From: UBA1140 sp964573285
GTDB lineage: Bacteria > Campylobacterota > Campylobacteria > Campylobacterales > Sulfurovaceae
Assembly (NCBI GenBank): GCA_964573285.1
Contig: CAZNJD010000025.1
Location: forward strand, 44,888-108,887
Direction of reading: 5' to 3'
DNA length: 64,000 bases
The stretch's first letter is position 1; each line of letters starts with the position of its first letter. Position numbers and translations under genes: made by a program. The notes under the pieces are model-generated. The model was not told the origin of the DNA. It worked only from the letters and a program-made list of their open reading frames with translations, and ran no database searches. This document shows positions 38,401-45,471 of this stretch, in pieces.

Positions 38401-38559
38401 ATGTTACCTGTTGCACAAGGTAGTGCTATAGGATTAGAGAGATTGGCACCACTTGGAGCTGTGGCTATTGGTGGGCTTGTAATTGGTACTTTTATGACAT
38501 TGGTTTTTATTCCTGTTTGGTTTATTTGGTTTGTCAAAGAGGATAATGTTAAAATTTAA
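35458..38559 (+). CDS. RND-family efflux pump, inner-membrane permease
   Basis: A 1033-aa AcrB/MexB-type (HAE1-like) proton-driven exporter. TM1 and a large periplasmic domain are repeated in the two halves. The TM4 proton-relay motif is GLLLDDTVVVMENIERH (Asp-Asp near residue 400), and the second half ends with a typical TM10-TM12 block (GFMLLSGVIVNNAILL). The substrate cannot be read from sequence. A response regulator starts 13 bp downstream, so the pump and its probable control system are co-transcribed. Confidence 0.95.
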   Translation: MNNDSTWVEKILKKPHIVISFLALFILAGVMGYGKIDRNLFPNSNYPEVALVIVEAGASAQSMATNIAVPIEEELYALDEIRRAYSNTIDEVTVIRAEFEYHKDIDTAVNDVTNALSKIRSKLPKDIKEPQIIKITEATAPILVVAISPKNGVKLSLDDIRDLASGEIKHKLLKTKGVANVDIFGGFTKELQIIIDKDKLDKFHLSLGQVIASIQKNDNEYAIGFITNQEHRYLLKSKGKREKVDRLKNLPIVPNIKLSDIAEIYFGHYENNALYFGNSKEAIALSIQRSISADVIKTINKVEKIIDEFKAQYPNLNFEISDTQKETIEQSTTNMFESLRDAIVMSTIVVFLFLASFRQILVVLITIPLVYASTIALMWLIGIDFNVVTLTAIILALGLLLDDTVVVMENIERHYRELNKNIKQAVFDGTKEIMFADLSGTITTMIALAPMLFVGGYPQTVFAPLVGTLLLALVASYIISIIAVPLLSLYILAIQNPILLKVEGWFHLIIGTINDYIQSFFANIVKAIISYKTLGTLSMIVLIALFVTSIKLVMPVIGQELMPPMDTGGLNIKITTQPNLPIQKSREIMKKVNKIITQEGKILRISGSIGSEAGVLSIGSGSGIDHLSIVATYVDRYKRDRDIWEIAKSLREKISQISNIKLLEITPYGATALASIRANVDAKLSSNSINQLQQAGKEVKEALSKTRGIVSTSTTWDIDKKVYNLKIDETKALEYGLNRMDITNQLKLALRGMSVATFPKKNSMDYTVRAWLPQKQINNFDTILNMLIDTNKGKIPLNKIATIESNQEPSLITREGLEYTLEIYGNREKAAISHIMADFEKHLEDVSLPKGVKLEQIGDIKQFKASAERMIGAIIVAVVLILLTLIVMFGNIKISLMILFSIPLTIIGASWTMLSIGYHVSMPAMMGFMLLSGVIVNNAILLIHFALEEIEKGVAKKEAMLEAIKIRTRPVLMTAFAVSVGMLPVAQGSAIGLERLAPLGAVAIGGLVIGTFMTLVFIPVWFIWFVKEDNVKI

Positions 38560-38572
38560 TTAATGAGAATAG

Positions 38573-39238
38573 ATGAAAAATATATTGTTACTAGAAGATG
38601 ACCTACAACTAAATGATACAATCAAACAGTTTTTGGAGTATAAAAATTATAAAATATATCCAGCCTATGATGCATATGAAGCCAAAGATATACTTTATGA
38701 AGAGAAAATTGAGTTGATGCTTTTGGATATAAAAGTACCTCATCAAAATGGATTTAATTTTTTAAAAGATGTTCGAGCAGAAAAAAATAGCACTCCTGCT
38801 ATATTTATCACATCACTTAATAGTGTAGATGATATTACAAAAGGATTTGATATTGGATGTGATGATTATATTCGTAAACCTTTTGCTCTCAAAGAGTTAT
38901 TAGTTCGTATTGAGGTTATATTTAAACGCCAATTGGCAAATCATCAAAAGAGTATAGATTTTAATAATGGATACTCTTTTGATTTTGAAAAACGATTACT
39001 TCAATATAAAAATAAAACCTTAAATATTAGAGCAAAAGAGCTTAAACTACTAATTTTATTACTTAAAAATCCTAATAATCTTCTAAGCTATAATGAAATT
39101 TTTAATGAACTTTGGGAGTATAATGAAACACCTAGCCATGGGAGTTTACGAGCTTATATTTCAACTATACGAAATATTTTAGGCAAAGATAGAGTAAAAA
39201 CTGTAAAATATGAAGGGTATCGTTATGTTAATCAGTGA
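38573..39238 (+). CDS. OmpR-family response regulator (cassette 2)
   Basis: A 221-aa regulator: receiver domain with acidic pair EDD, phosphoacceptor Asp52 in LLDIKVP, the FITSLNSVDD switch and Lys in YIRKPFALKELL, then a winged helix. Many stretches match the regulator at 7735-8412 (LLLEDD, FITSLN.VDD, GCDDYIRKPF), so the two are paralogues. It lies 13 bp after the RND gene and its stop overlaps the kinase start. It probably controls the pump operon. Confidence 0.93.
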   Translation: MKNILLLEDDLQLNDTIKQFLEYKNYKIYPAYDAYEAKDILYEEKIELMLLDIKVPHQNGFNFLKDVRAEKNSTPAIFITSLNSVDDITKGFDIGCDDYIRKPFALKELLVRIEVIFKRQLANHQKSIDFNNGYSFDFEKRLLQYKNKTLNIRAKELKLLILLLKNPNNLLSYNEIFNELWEYNETPSHGSLRAYISTIRNILGKDRVKTVKYEGYRYVNQ

Positions 39239-40379
39239 GAAACGCTCACTCTTTAGGTTTTTAACAATTTATCTAAGTTCAACTCTACTTCTCTTTCTTT
39301 TGGCAACAGTTATTCTCTATAATTATCAAAAACATAATATATTAGACACCCAAATGAATAGGCTTTATCTTGAGGCTCAAAAAAATGTGCAAGAGTTAAG
39401 AGTATTACATTCAACATTTACTTCTCCTCTAATCTACCCTTATCATCACCCTTTTCAATCAGCAATATATGATATAAATAGAGAGTATATATTTGGCTCA
39501 TTTCAACCTAAAGATATACTATGGGATAGAGAATTTTATACACAAAAAGATAAGCTTTTTTATATTTATCCTATTAAACCTTACTATTTAGGGGCTTCTT
39601 ATCTGCTTGTTTCTAAAACTATTAATCAAGAACCTATTATCCATTTACAAAAAATATTAGCTCTATTTTTGCTAATTGCACTTATATTTTTTACTCTATT
39701 AGGACTATTTTTGGGAAAACTTTTTGTAGCACCTATGAAGGAATCTATAGAGGGAATGAATAGATTTATCCAAGACACAACACATGAACTCAATACTCCT
39801 ATTAGTACTATTTTAACCAATATTGAACTACTTGATACAATCTATAATTGTGAGGGTAAAAATGAGAGGAAACGGATAGAGATAGCATCCAAAACACTAA
39901 GCCGACTCTATGAAGATTTAACATATCTAAAACTTAATCATAATTACCATAGAGATATAGTATCTCTTAATATAACAGAAATTTTATATGAGAGAATAGA
40001 TTTCTTTTATACTATGATAAAAGCAAAATCGCTCAATTTAGAACTAAATATTGAGCCTAATGTTATATTGGATATTGACCAAAATGATGCTATTAGACTG
40101 ATAGATAATATCTTATCTAATGCTATCAAATATAATAAAAAAGGTGGTGATTTGAAAATCATTCTAGGTTTAAATATTTTTGAAGTATATAACAGTGGTA
40201 TAGGGATAAAAAAAGAGGATTTAAGAACCATTCATTATAGGTTTAGTAGAGGAAGTCAAAGTGAAGGTGGATTTGGTATAGGACTAGATATTATCCAATA
40301 TATTGTCAAACAATATAAATTTAAATTTTCTATAAAATCTATACAAAATAGTTATACAAAGGTAAATTTAAAATGGTAA
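39225..40379 (+). CDS. Sensor histidine kinase (cassette 2)
   Basis: A 384-aa kinase from the ATG at 39225, which overlaps the regulator's last codons by 14 bp; a longer form from 39210 is possible. Two membrane helices (about 12-33 and 143-168) bracket a ~105-residue sensor. The phosphoacceptor His187 is in DTTHELNTP, the N-box is DNILSNAIKYN and the G2 box GGFGIGL. The G1 box reads NSGIGI, with Asn in place of the nucleotide-contacting Asp seen in its paralogue (DTGIGI), which could weaken ATP binding. Paralogue of the kinase at 6576-7781. Confidence 0.9.
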   Translation: MLISEKRSLFRFLTIYLSSTLLLFLLATVILYNYQKHNILDTQMNRLYLEAQKNVQELRVLHSTFTSPLIYPYHHPFQSAIYDINREYIFGSFQPKDILWDREFYTQKDKLFYIYPIKPYYLGASYLLVSKTINQEPIIHLQKILALFLLIALIFFTLLGLFLGKLFVAPMKESIEGMNRFIQDTTHELNTPISTILTNIELLDTIYNCEGKNERKRIEIASKTLSRLYEDLTYLKLNHNYHRDIVSLNITEILYERIDFFYTMIKAKSLNLELNIEPNVILDIDQNDAIRLIDNILSNAIKYNKKGGDLKIILGLNIFEVYNSGIGIKKEDLRTIHYRFSRGSQSEGGFGIGLDIIQYIVKQYKFKFSIKSIQNSYTKVNLKW

Positions 40380-40386
40380 AAAAGAT

Positions 40387-40737
40387 ATGATAAAAAAGAT
40401 TTTAATTATTGGAATAAGTAATATAATATTAATAGCACAACCCTCCTCTTATAGTTTAGAAAAAAAGTGTATAAATTGTCATAAAAAGCAAAAAATTCCT
40501 AGTGAGCTTATTTATAGACGATACCTTATGAGATATAGTGACAAACAAACTATTCAAAAAAAGATATTTGAATATCTCAAAAATCCCAAAGAGAAAAACT
40601 CAATTATGCCCAAACAGTTTTTTTTAAAATTTCCTATGAAAAAGAGAGTTGATTTAAATAATACTATTTTAAAAAAAGAGATAGATAGATATATGGATGC
40701 TTTTGATGTAAAAAAGAGGTTAATACTCTTGCCATAA
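40387..40737 (+). CDS. Small periplasmic CxxCH protein (cassette 2)
   Basis: A 116-aa protein with a signal-like N-terminus (about 4-20), then KKCINCH, a single heme c motif, and a basic helical remainder. It resembles the protein at 6238-6579 in length, motif position and pattern (SELIYRRYLMRYS compared with SLQRMFMSYLKVYS; a conserved VDLN or TDLN before the C-terminal helix). It follows the kinase by 7 bp. Heme attachment would depend on a cytochrome c maturation system not in this window. Confidence 0.75.
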   Translation: MIKKILIIGISNIILIAQPSSYSLEKKCINCHKKQKIPSELIYRRYLMRYSDKQTIQKKIFEYLKNPKEKNSIMPKQFFLKFPMKKRVDLNNTILKKEIDRYMDAFDVKKRLILLP

Positions 40738-40819
40738 TCTATTGCTTTTGAATTTTTTTAAAAATATTAGAATAAAATCTAAATGATTTTATATACTTAA
40801 CAATATTAAATACAGATTA

Positions 40820-40828
40820 TGTTATACT
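40820..40828 (+). promoter_or_regulatory. Extended -10 element with no annotated gene behind it
   Basis: TGTTATACT fits an extended -10 and points into a 140-bp space before the convergent ferredoxin gene. An 11-codon ORF with GGGAGTGG upstream follows at 40857-40892. Confidence 0.4.
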
Positions 40829-40966
40829 GTTTCAAATTGTATTTTGGGAGTGGAAGATGGTTTATTGTAATCTATATTCTCAAAGCAAATAATAAGTATT
40901 AACTAAGCAGGTGAAAATTAAAAAATGTTATACATCAAAACTTAATTACATTTGTGAAGAGTATTT

Positions 40967-41218
40967 CTACTCCTCCTCTTCTAGTTGTTTGAATTTAAAC
41001 TTTAACTCTTCGACACTTTCAACATTATCAGGATCAGAAGTAATACAATCAACAGGACATACAGCGATACATTGAGGTTCATCATAATAACCAACGCACT
41101 CTGTACATCTATCTGAATCGATAATATATATTGGGTCGTTCTCCTCTATTGCCCCATTAGGACACTCTTCTCTACATGCATCACATGCAATACAATCATC
41201 TGAAATTTTTAAAGCCAT
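40967..41218 (-). CDS. YfhL-type 2[4Fe-4S] ferredoxin
   Basis: An 83-aa ferredoxin with two CxxCxxC..C clusters: CIACDACREECP at the N-terminus and CTECVGYYDEPQCIAVCP with the longer Cys spacing typical of the Allochromatium/YfhL group. The C-terminus is a short acidic helix. It is a low-potential electron carrier whose partners are unknown. It is transcribed alone, convergent to the CxxCH cassette, and 90 bp from the kinase gene on the same strand. Confidence 0.95.
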   Translation of the reverse strand: MALKISDDCIACDACREECPNGAIEENDPIYIIDSDRCTECVGYYDEPQCIAVCPVDCITSDPDNVESVEELKFKFKQLEEEE

Positions 41219-41308
41219 ATTTTCTCACTTATATTGATATTATTTTCAGCACTCCTAAGTACTTAAATAGGTTTATAACTTATCAAAGCTTAGAAATAAT
41301 TTAAATTA

Positions 41309-42625
41309 TTAGTGATTATGTAAAAAACGCTCAAAAGGGAATATAATACTTGCAATTGCTCCTTGTGTATTATCAGTTCTATTTTTAAGAGAAATAGTAA
41401 CACCCATAGATTCTGCTGCATTTTGTGCTAAAAATAGTCCAAGTCCTGCTCCTGTTGACTCTGTAGAGCGTTTAAATGGTGCAAAAAGATTTTCTGACTC
41501 ATCAATACCTTTTCCTTCATCTATAATCTCTATAATAAAATTTATCTCATCAGTACGAACAGTAACTTTTACTAATCCATTCTCTGGTGTAAATTTTAAA
41601 GCATTTTGCACAAAATTTTGAAAAATATGCATAAAAAGTAGAGGCTGAATACTTATTACAAATCTCTCTATATCAAAATTATAAATAAAATCTCGATTTT
41701 GAGAATGGGCTAAAAGTTCATACTCTTCACATTTTTGTGCCAAAAATCGTATAATATTAAACCGTTGTGTTTTTTCAAACTGTTGACCCTCTGCTCTACC
41801 ATACTCCAAGATATTATGTATCATACTATTTAGTGTATCTATTGATTTTATATTTTGTTCCATTGTTTCTTTGTTTTCTAGTAAAAACTCTTTTGGATTA
41901 TATTTTCTTTTATACTTCATTAGTGTTATCTGATTTTTTAATCGCATTACTGCCAGAGGTGTTTTGAGTTCATGTGCTGTTCCTACATATAACTCTTTTC
42001 GATATTTGATAGAGGTTTTAATCTTTTTGATTAAATCATTAAAGGCATCTCCTAGCTGTTTGAACTCAGGAGGTAACTGCTCTGTCTTGATTGGATTTAA
42101 TAAACTATCACTCATTTTGTCAAACTTATTAGTAATTGTATGTAAAGGTTGCATAATCTGTTTTGATAATTTAGAAGCAAAGTATATAATAAAAAGAAAA
42201 CCTACAAGTGTTACAAAAAGCATAACTAAATAGATATTGATTAATATATCTTTTTCATTACTTATATTTTTAGTTAATATAATTACTTTGTTAGAGTTGG
42301 GATATGGGTAGGTAACTTTTAGATAATAGTTATTATCTATAAATAGTCGTCTAACAGGTATTTGATTTGTAGAATTTTCAATACTAACTTCTATATCAAA
42401 TAATTTTTTGAGATTAAGTGAGTCAAAATCTTTTATTAAATTTTCTTTATAGGGAAAGTATTGTACTATAGTCACAGCTTGTTTTTGAAGTGTTCTTTCT
42501 ATGTTATTATTTATATAAGATGATAACATATATGATATAAATATCATTACTGCTATGAGCATTGCTGTCATTACGACAACAATCTCAATAAAAAAACTAC
42601 TACCTAAGCTCCTTTTGGAAAGCAA
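41309..42625 (-). CDS. Sensor histidine kinase paired with the CosR/HsrA-type regulator
   Basis: A 438-aa kinase with TM1 near 14-36, a ~90-residue periplasmic sensor and TM2 near 130-150. A HAMP-like linker leads to phosphoacceptor His218 in GTAHELKTPLAV, then an N-box QNALKF and G boxes DEGKGID and GAGLGLF. The start is uncertain: TTG at 42625 (overlapping the regulator by 22 bp) is the only upstream option, while an ATG at 42571 would cut into TM1. The overlap implies co-translation with the regulator. Signal unknown. Confidence 0.9.
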   Translation of the reverse strand: MLSKRSLGSSFFIEIVVVMTAMLIAVMIFISYMLSSYINNNIERTLQKQAVTIVQYFPYKENLIKDFDSLNLKKLFDIEVSIENSTNQIPVRRLFIDNNYYLKVTYPYPNSNKVIILTKNISNEKDILINIYLVMLFVTLVGFLFIIYFASKLSKQIMQPLHTITNKFDKMSDSLLNPIKTEQLPPEFKQLGDAFNDLIKKIKTSIKYRKELYVGTAHELKTPLAVMRLKNQITLMKYKRKYNPKEFLLENKETMEQNIKSIDTLNSMIHNILEYGRAEGQQFEKTQRFNIIRFLAQKCEEYELLAHSQNRDFIYNFDIERFVISIQPLLFMHIFQNFVQNALKFTPENGLVKVTVRTDEINFIIEIIDEGKGIDESENLFAPFKRSTESTGAGLGLFLAQNAAESMGVTISLKNRTDNTQGAIASIIFPFERFLHNH

Positions 42626-43275
42626 AATCTATAACCTCTTCTTCTCACTGTTTCAATTGTTGTAATATTTAATGGTTTATCCATTTTTTGTCTAATCTGA
42701 TTAATAGCAACTTCAATTACATTTGGTGTCACTAATTCAGGCTCTTCCCAAATAGCATCTAGTAGTTGCTCTTTGGATACAATTTGGTCTTTGTGCATAG
42801 CTAAATGAGTTAGTACCTCAAAAGGTTTACCTTTAAGTTCAATCTCCTCACCATCATAGATAATTCTCTCTTCTTCAGGATTGATAATAAGATTTTCAAC
42901 CTCAATAATATTTGAACCACCAAATCTAAGTTTCGCTTCAATCCGTGTTGTCAATACTTCAAAATCAAATGGTTTTCTAATAAAATCATCAGCACCTGCT
43001 TTTAGAGCTTCTATCTCACTCTCTCTATCATCTCTAGCTGATAACACTATAACAGAAGTTTTTGGTGCTTTCTCTTTTAATTTAACAATTATATCAATTC
43101 CATTACCATCTGGTAACATCCAATCCAATAAAACTAAATCATAATTTCTAATTCCTAAATAGTATTCACCATCTTTGATATTTGATGCTACATCATTTTG
43201 AAATCCAAACTCTTTAAGTCCATCTGAAAGTGTCTTGCTTAATGTTACTTCATCTTCTATAATTAATATTCGCAT
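42604..43275 (-). CDS. HsrA/CosR-family response regulator
   Basis: A 223-aa regulator whose DNA-binding half (for example KGKPFEVLTHLA, EEPELVTPNVIEVAINQIR, TVRRRGYRFCFPK) matches, as I recall, the CosR (Campylobacter) and HsrA (Helicobacter) proteins almost word for word. Those are orphan regulators with a degenerate receiver. Here the receiver keeps phosphoacceptor Asp51 (LLDWMLPDG) and Lys101 (IRKPF), and a kinase gene overlaps its end. So it is probably a phosphorylation-controlled relative governing redox or central metabolism genes. An extended -10 is at 43311-43319. Confidence 0.88.
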   Translation of the reverse strand: MRILIIEDEVTLSKTLSDGLKEFGFQNDVASNIKDGEYYLGIRNYDLVLLDWMLPDGNGIDIIVKLKEKAPKTSVIVLSARDDRESEIEALKAGADDFIRKPFDFEVLTTRIEAKLRFGGSNIIEVENLIINPEEERIIYDGEEIELKGKPFEVLTHLAMHKDQIVSKEQLLDAIWEEPELVTPNVIEVAINQIRQKMDKPLNITTIETVRRRGYRFCFPKGA

Positions 43276-43310
43276 TTTATTTAAGGCTCCTAATTTAATA
43301 AATTTTTAAT

Positions 43311-43319
43311 ATTATAACA
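43311..43319 (-). promoter_or_regulatory. Extended -10 promoter of the CosR/HsrA-type regulator
   Basis: The minus strand reads TGTTATAAT 36 bp before the regulator ATG, with an AGGAGCC ribosome site between. Confidence 0.65.
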
Positions 43320-43401
43320 CAAATATATTATAGTTTAAAGTTTTTTTAAATATTTTTCGTTAAATTTTTAATTTTTTTATATTATTAGCTGTTAATAGTG
43401 G

Positions 43402-43743
43402 TTATTTCCACTCTTTTGAGAGTGCTACAGAGGCATTTGGGATAATATTAGGTTTTGAGATTTTTAAATAAAGAGAGATAATTTGAGGGTAGTCCCTCAA
43501 TATAGTTCTACCTATCTCTTCTATTGCATCTTCTATAAGTTTATATTTTTTCTCAATTAAAAGCTTTTCTATTGTGTTTAGTACAATAGAGTAGTCGATA
43601 AAACAATTTTTTGTATAATTATAGTTAATTTTTGTCTCAACTACAACTGTCTGTTTAGAAGTACGCTCAAAATCTAAGATACCAATGATAACATTAGTTG
43701 CTAATGAGCAGTGAATAGTAAATAATGAACCTTTTACTCCCAT
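43402..43743 (-). CDS. folB: Dihydroneopterin aldolase-like protein
   Basis: A 113-aa protein of the FolB/tunnelling fold, matching VIIGILDFERTSKQ (canonical GI...ER), a central DYSIVLNTIEKLL and the LIEDAIEEIG helix. FolB cleaves dihydroneopterin in folate synthesis. It starts 2 bp after plsY, and the first ~15 residues (MGVKGSLFTIHCSLA) may be extra. Catalytic assignment is by family only. Confidence 0.8.
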   Translation of the reverse strand: MGVKGSLFTIHCSLATNVIIGILDFERTSKQTVVVETKINYNYTKNCFIDYSIVLNTIEKLLIEKKYKLIEDAIEEIGRTILRDYPQIISLYLKISKPNIIPNASVALSKEWK

Positions 43744-43744
43744 C

Positions 43745-44359
43745 TTAGATTACTGCTGTCTCTTCTTTTTTGAATACTCTTACTATATTGGGGATATGTT
43801 TATAAAATATAATAAAAGCTATAATCCAAATAGGTGCATGAGTATGAATGATTGGCATATCAGGGTGTACAATATATGATGCTAGTAATAAAGCTACTAA
43901 ACCTATTAATGAAGATAGTGAAGATATTTTCAATAATTTACCTGCTATAAACCATACAGCAATAGCAATAATTGCTTCAAAAGGCACCATAACTAGTAGT
44001 ACCCCAAATCCAGTCGCTACCCCTTTTCCTCCCTCAAAGCCCAAAAATGGACTAAAACAGTGACCCATAACACTTAAAACAGCTAATGTCCATAAAACAC
44101 TATCATCTACACCTAATAATTTAGCAATTAATATAACTATAGCACCTTTGAGAACATCTAACACAAATGTTGCTATAGTTAATTTTTTTGCCAATTTTGG
44201 GTCTTTGGCTTTAACCACTCTAAGTACATTTGTTGCACCTATATTTCCACTTCCTTCTCGTCTAACATCTACCTTGGCAAAAACTTTTGCTAGTATAAAA
44301 CCAAATGGTATTGATGCTAATAGATAGGCTGTTATGTAAAGTATGATATTTAAATCCAT
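43745..44359 (-). CDS. plsY: Glycerol-3-phosphate acyltransferase PlsY
   Basis: A 204-aa integral-membrane enzyme that acylates glycerol-3-phosphate with acyl-phosphate, the first phospholipid step. The three conserved loops are visible: SIPFGFILAK, REGSGNIGATNVLRV near 34-48, and GHCFSPFLGFEGGKGVATGFG near 99-119. The ATG follows GGAGATTTT. The folB start lies 2 bp after the stop, so both are probably one transcript. Confidence 0.96.
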   Translation of the reverse strand: MDLNIILYITAYLLASIPFGFILAKVFAKVDVRREGSGNIGATNVLRVVKAKDPKLAKKLTIATFVLDVLKGAIVILIAKLLGVDDSVLWTLAVLSVMGHCFSPFLGFEGGKGVATGFGVLLVMVPFEAIIAIAVWFIAGKLLKISSLSSLIGLVALLLASYIVHPDMPIIHTHAPIWIIAFIIFYKHIPNIVRVFKKEETAVI

Positions 44360-44440
44360 AAAATCTCCATTATTTATAAATAGTTATCGAATTTTAACTA
44401 AAAATATGGTACTTTTACCTAAAAAAAAAGGCATATTATT

Positions 44441-45439
44441 GTGAGTATTGATTATAGAGCAGAAATCAAAAGATTAAAAGAGAAGCTACCAGTAACAGTT
44501 GTAGGACACTATTATCAAAGAGATGAAGTATTTGAGATGGCTGATATTATTGGTGATAGTTTAGAGTTAGCAAGAAAATGTAAAGAGGATAACAACCCAT
44601 GGGTAGTATTTTGTGGTGTAGGATTTATGGGACAGAGTGTCAAAATAATTGCACCCCAAAAACGAGTACTTATGCCAAAAGTAGCATGTTGTGCAATGGC
44701 AAGAATGATAGATGCGAGTTATTTTGATGATAGTGTCAAATATATGACTGATAGAGGCATAGCAAAAGAGAATATACTACCAATTACTTACATTAATAGT
44801 GATGCTACGGTAAAAGCTAAAGTAGGAGAGATGGGTGGAATGGTATGTACCTCATCAAATGCTTATAAAATAATAGAAAAAGGTTTAGAGAGTGGCAAAA
44901 AGATACTTTTTGTTCCAGATAGATGTCTAGGGCAAAACTTTGCAAACTCTATGGGACTCAAATCATGTGTAATAGGAGAAGGAGAGTGTGACCCACAAGA
45001 GGCAGATATAATCTGTTTCAATGGTTTCTGTTCTGTTCACCAACTTTTTACACTAGATGATATAGAGTTCTATCGTAATAAATATCCTGATATTCTAATA
45101 GCTGTTCACCCAGAGTGTGACCCCAAAATAGTAGAAGCATCAGATTTCGCAGGTTCAACCTCTCAACTCATTAAATTTGTAAATGAACTAGATGATAGCC
45201 AAAAAGTAGCAGTAGGAACAGAATATAACTTAGTAAATAGAATGCGTCCAAATGGAAATACATTTGTACTCTCATCTACCAAACCAGAGTGTCCAACTAT
45301 GAATGAGACTACACTAGAGGATTTATATTTAACTCTTAAATCTATAGAAGATAATAAGCCTATTAATGAAATTCAAGTAGATAAACATACTATTACATAT
45401 GCCAATTTAGCACTTGAAAGAATGTTAGCTCTAAATTAA
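44441..45439 (+). CDS. nadA: Quinolinate synthase
   Basis: A 332-aa iron-sulfur enzyme condensing iminoaspartate with dihydroxyacetone phosphate to quinolinate for NAD synthesis. The N-terminal VVGHYYQRDEV, a GMVCTSSNA motif and a C-terminal STKPECPTMNETTLEDLYLTL-type region carry the three conserved cluster Cys. The GTG start has AAGGC upstream. No nadB or nadC is in the window; nadE is at 24374-26263. A hairpin directly follows. Confidence 0.96.
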   Translation: MSIDYRAEIKRLKEKLPVTVVGHYYQRDEVFEMADIIGDSLELARKCKEDNNPWVVFCGVGFMGQSVKIIAPQKRVLMPKVACCAMARMIDASYFDDSVKYMTDRGIAKENILPITYINSDATVKAKVGEMGGMVCTSSNAYKIIEKGLESGKKILFVPDRCLGQNFANSMGLKSCVIGEGECDPQEADIICFNGFCSVHQLFTLDDIEFYRNKYPDILIAVHPECDPKIVEASDFAGSTSQLIKFVNELDDSQKVAVGTEYNLVNRMRPNGNTFVLSSTKPECPTMNETTLEDLYLTLKSIEDNKPINEIQVDKHTITYANLALERMLALN

Positions 45440-45445
45440 TTTATC

Positions 45446-45463
45446 GTGGGTTATAAAACCCAC
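45446..45463. terminator. Bidirectional hairpin terminator between nadA and the outer-membrane protease gene
   Basis: Perfect 7-bp stem GTGGGTT/AACCCAC with loop ATAA, between convergent stops 33 bp apart. Confidence 0.7.
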
Positions 45464-45471
45464 AGTAAAGT

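Noticed and set aside
37956..38537. 193-codon ORF antisense to the RND pump
   Set aside because: Long only because the pump's codon bias suppresses stops on the opposite strand; the translation is Ile/Asn/Ser-rich and the pump gene is certain.
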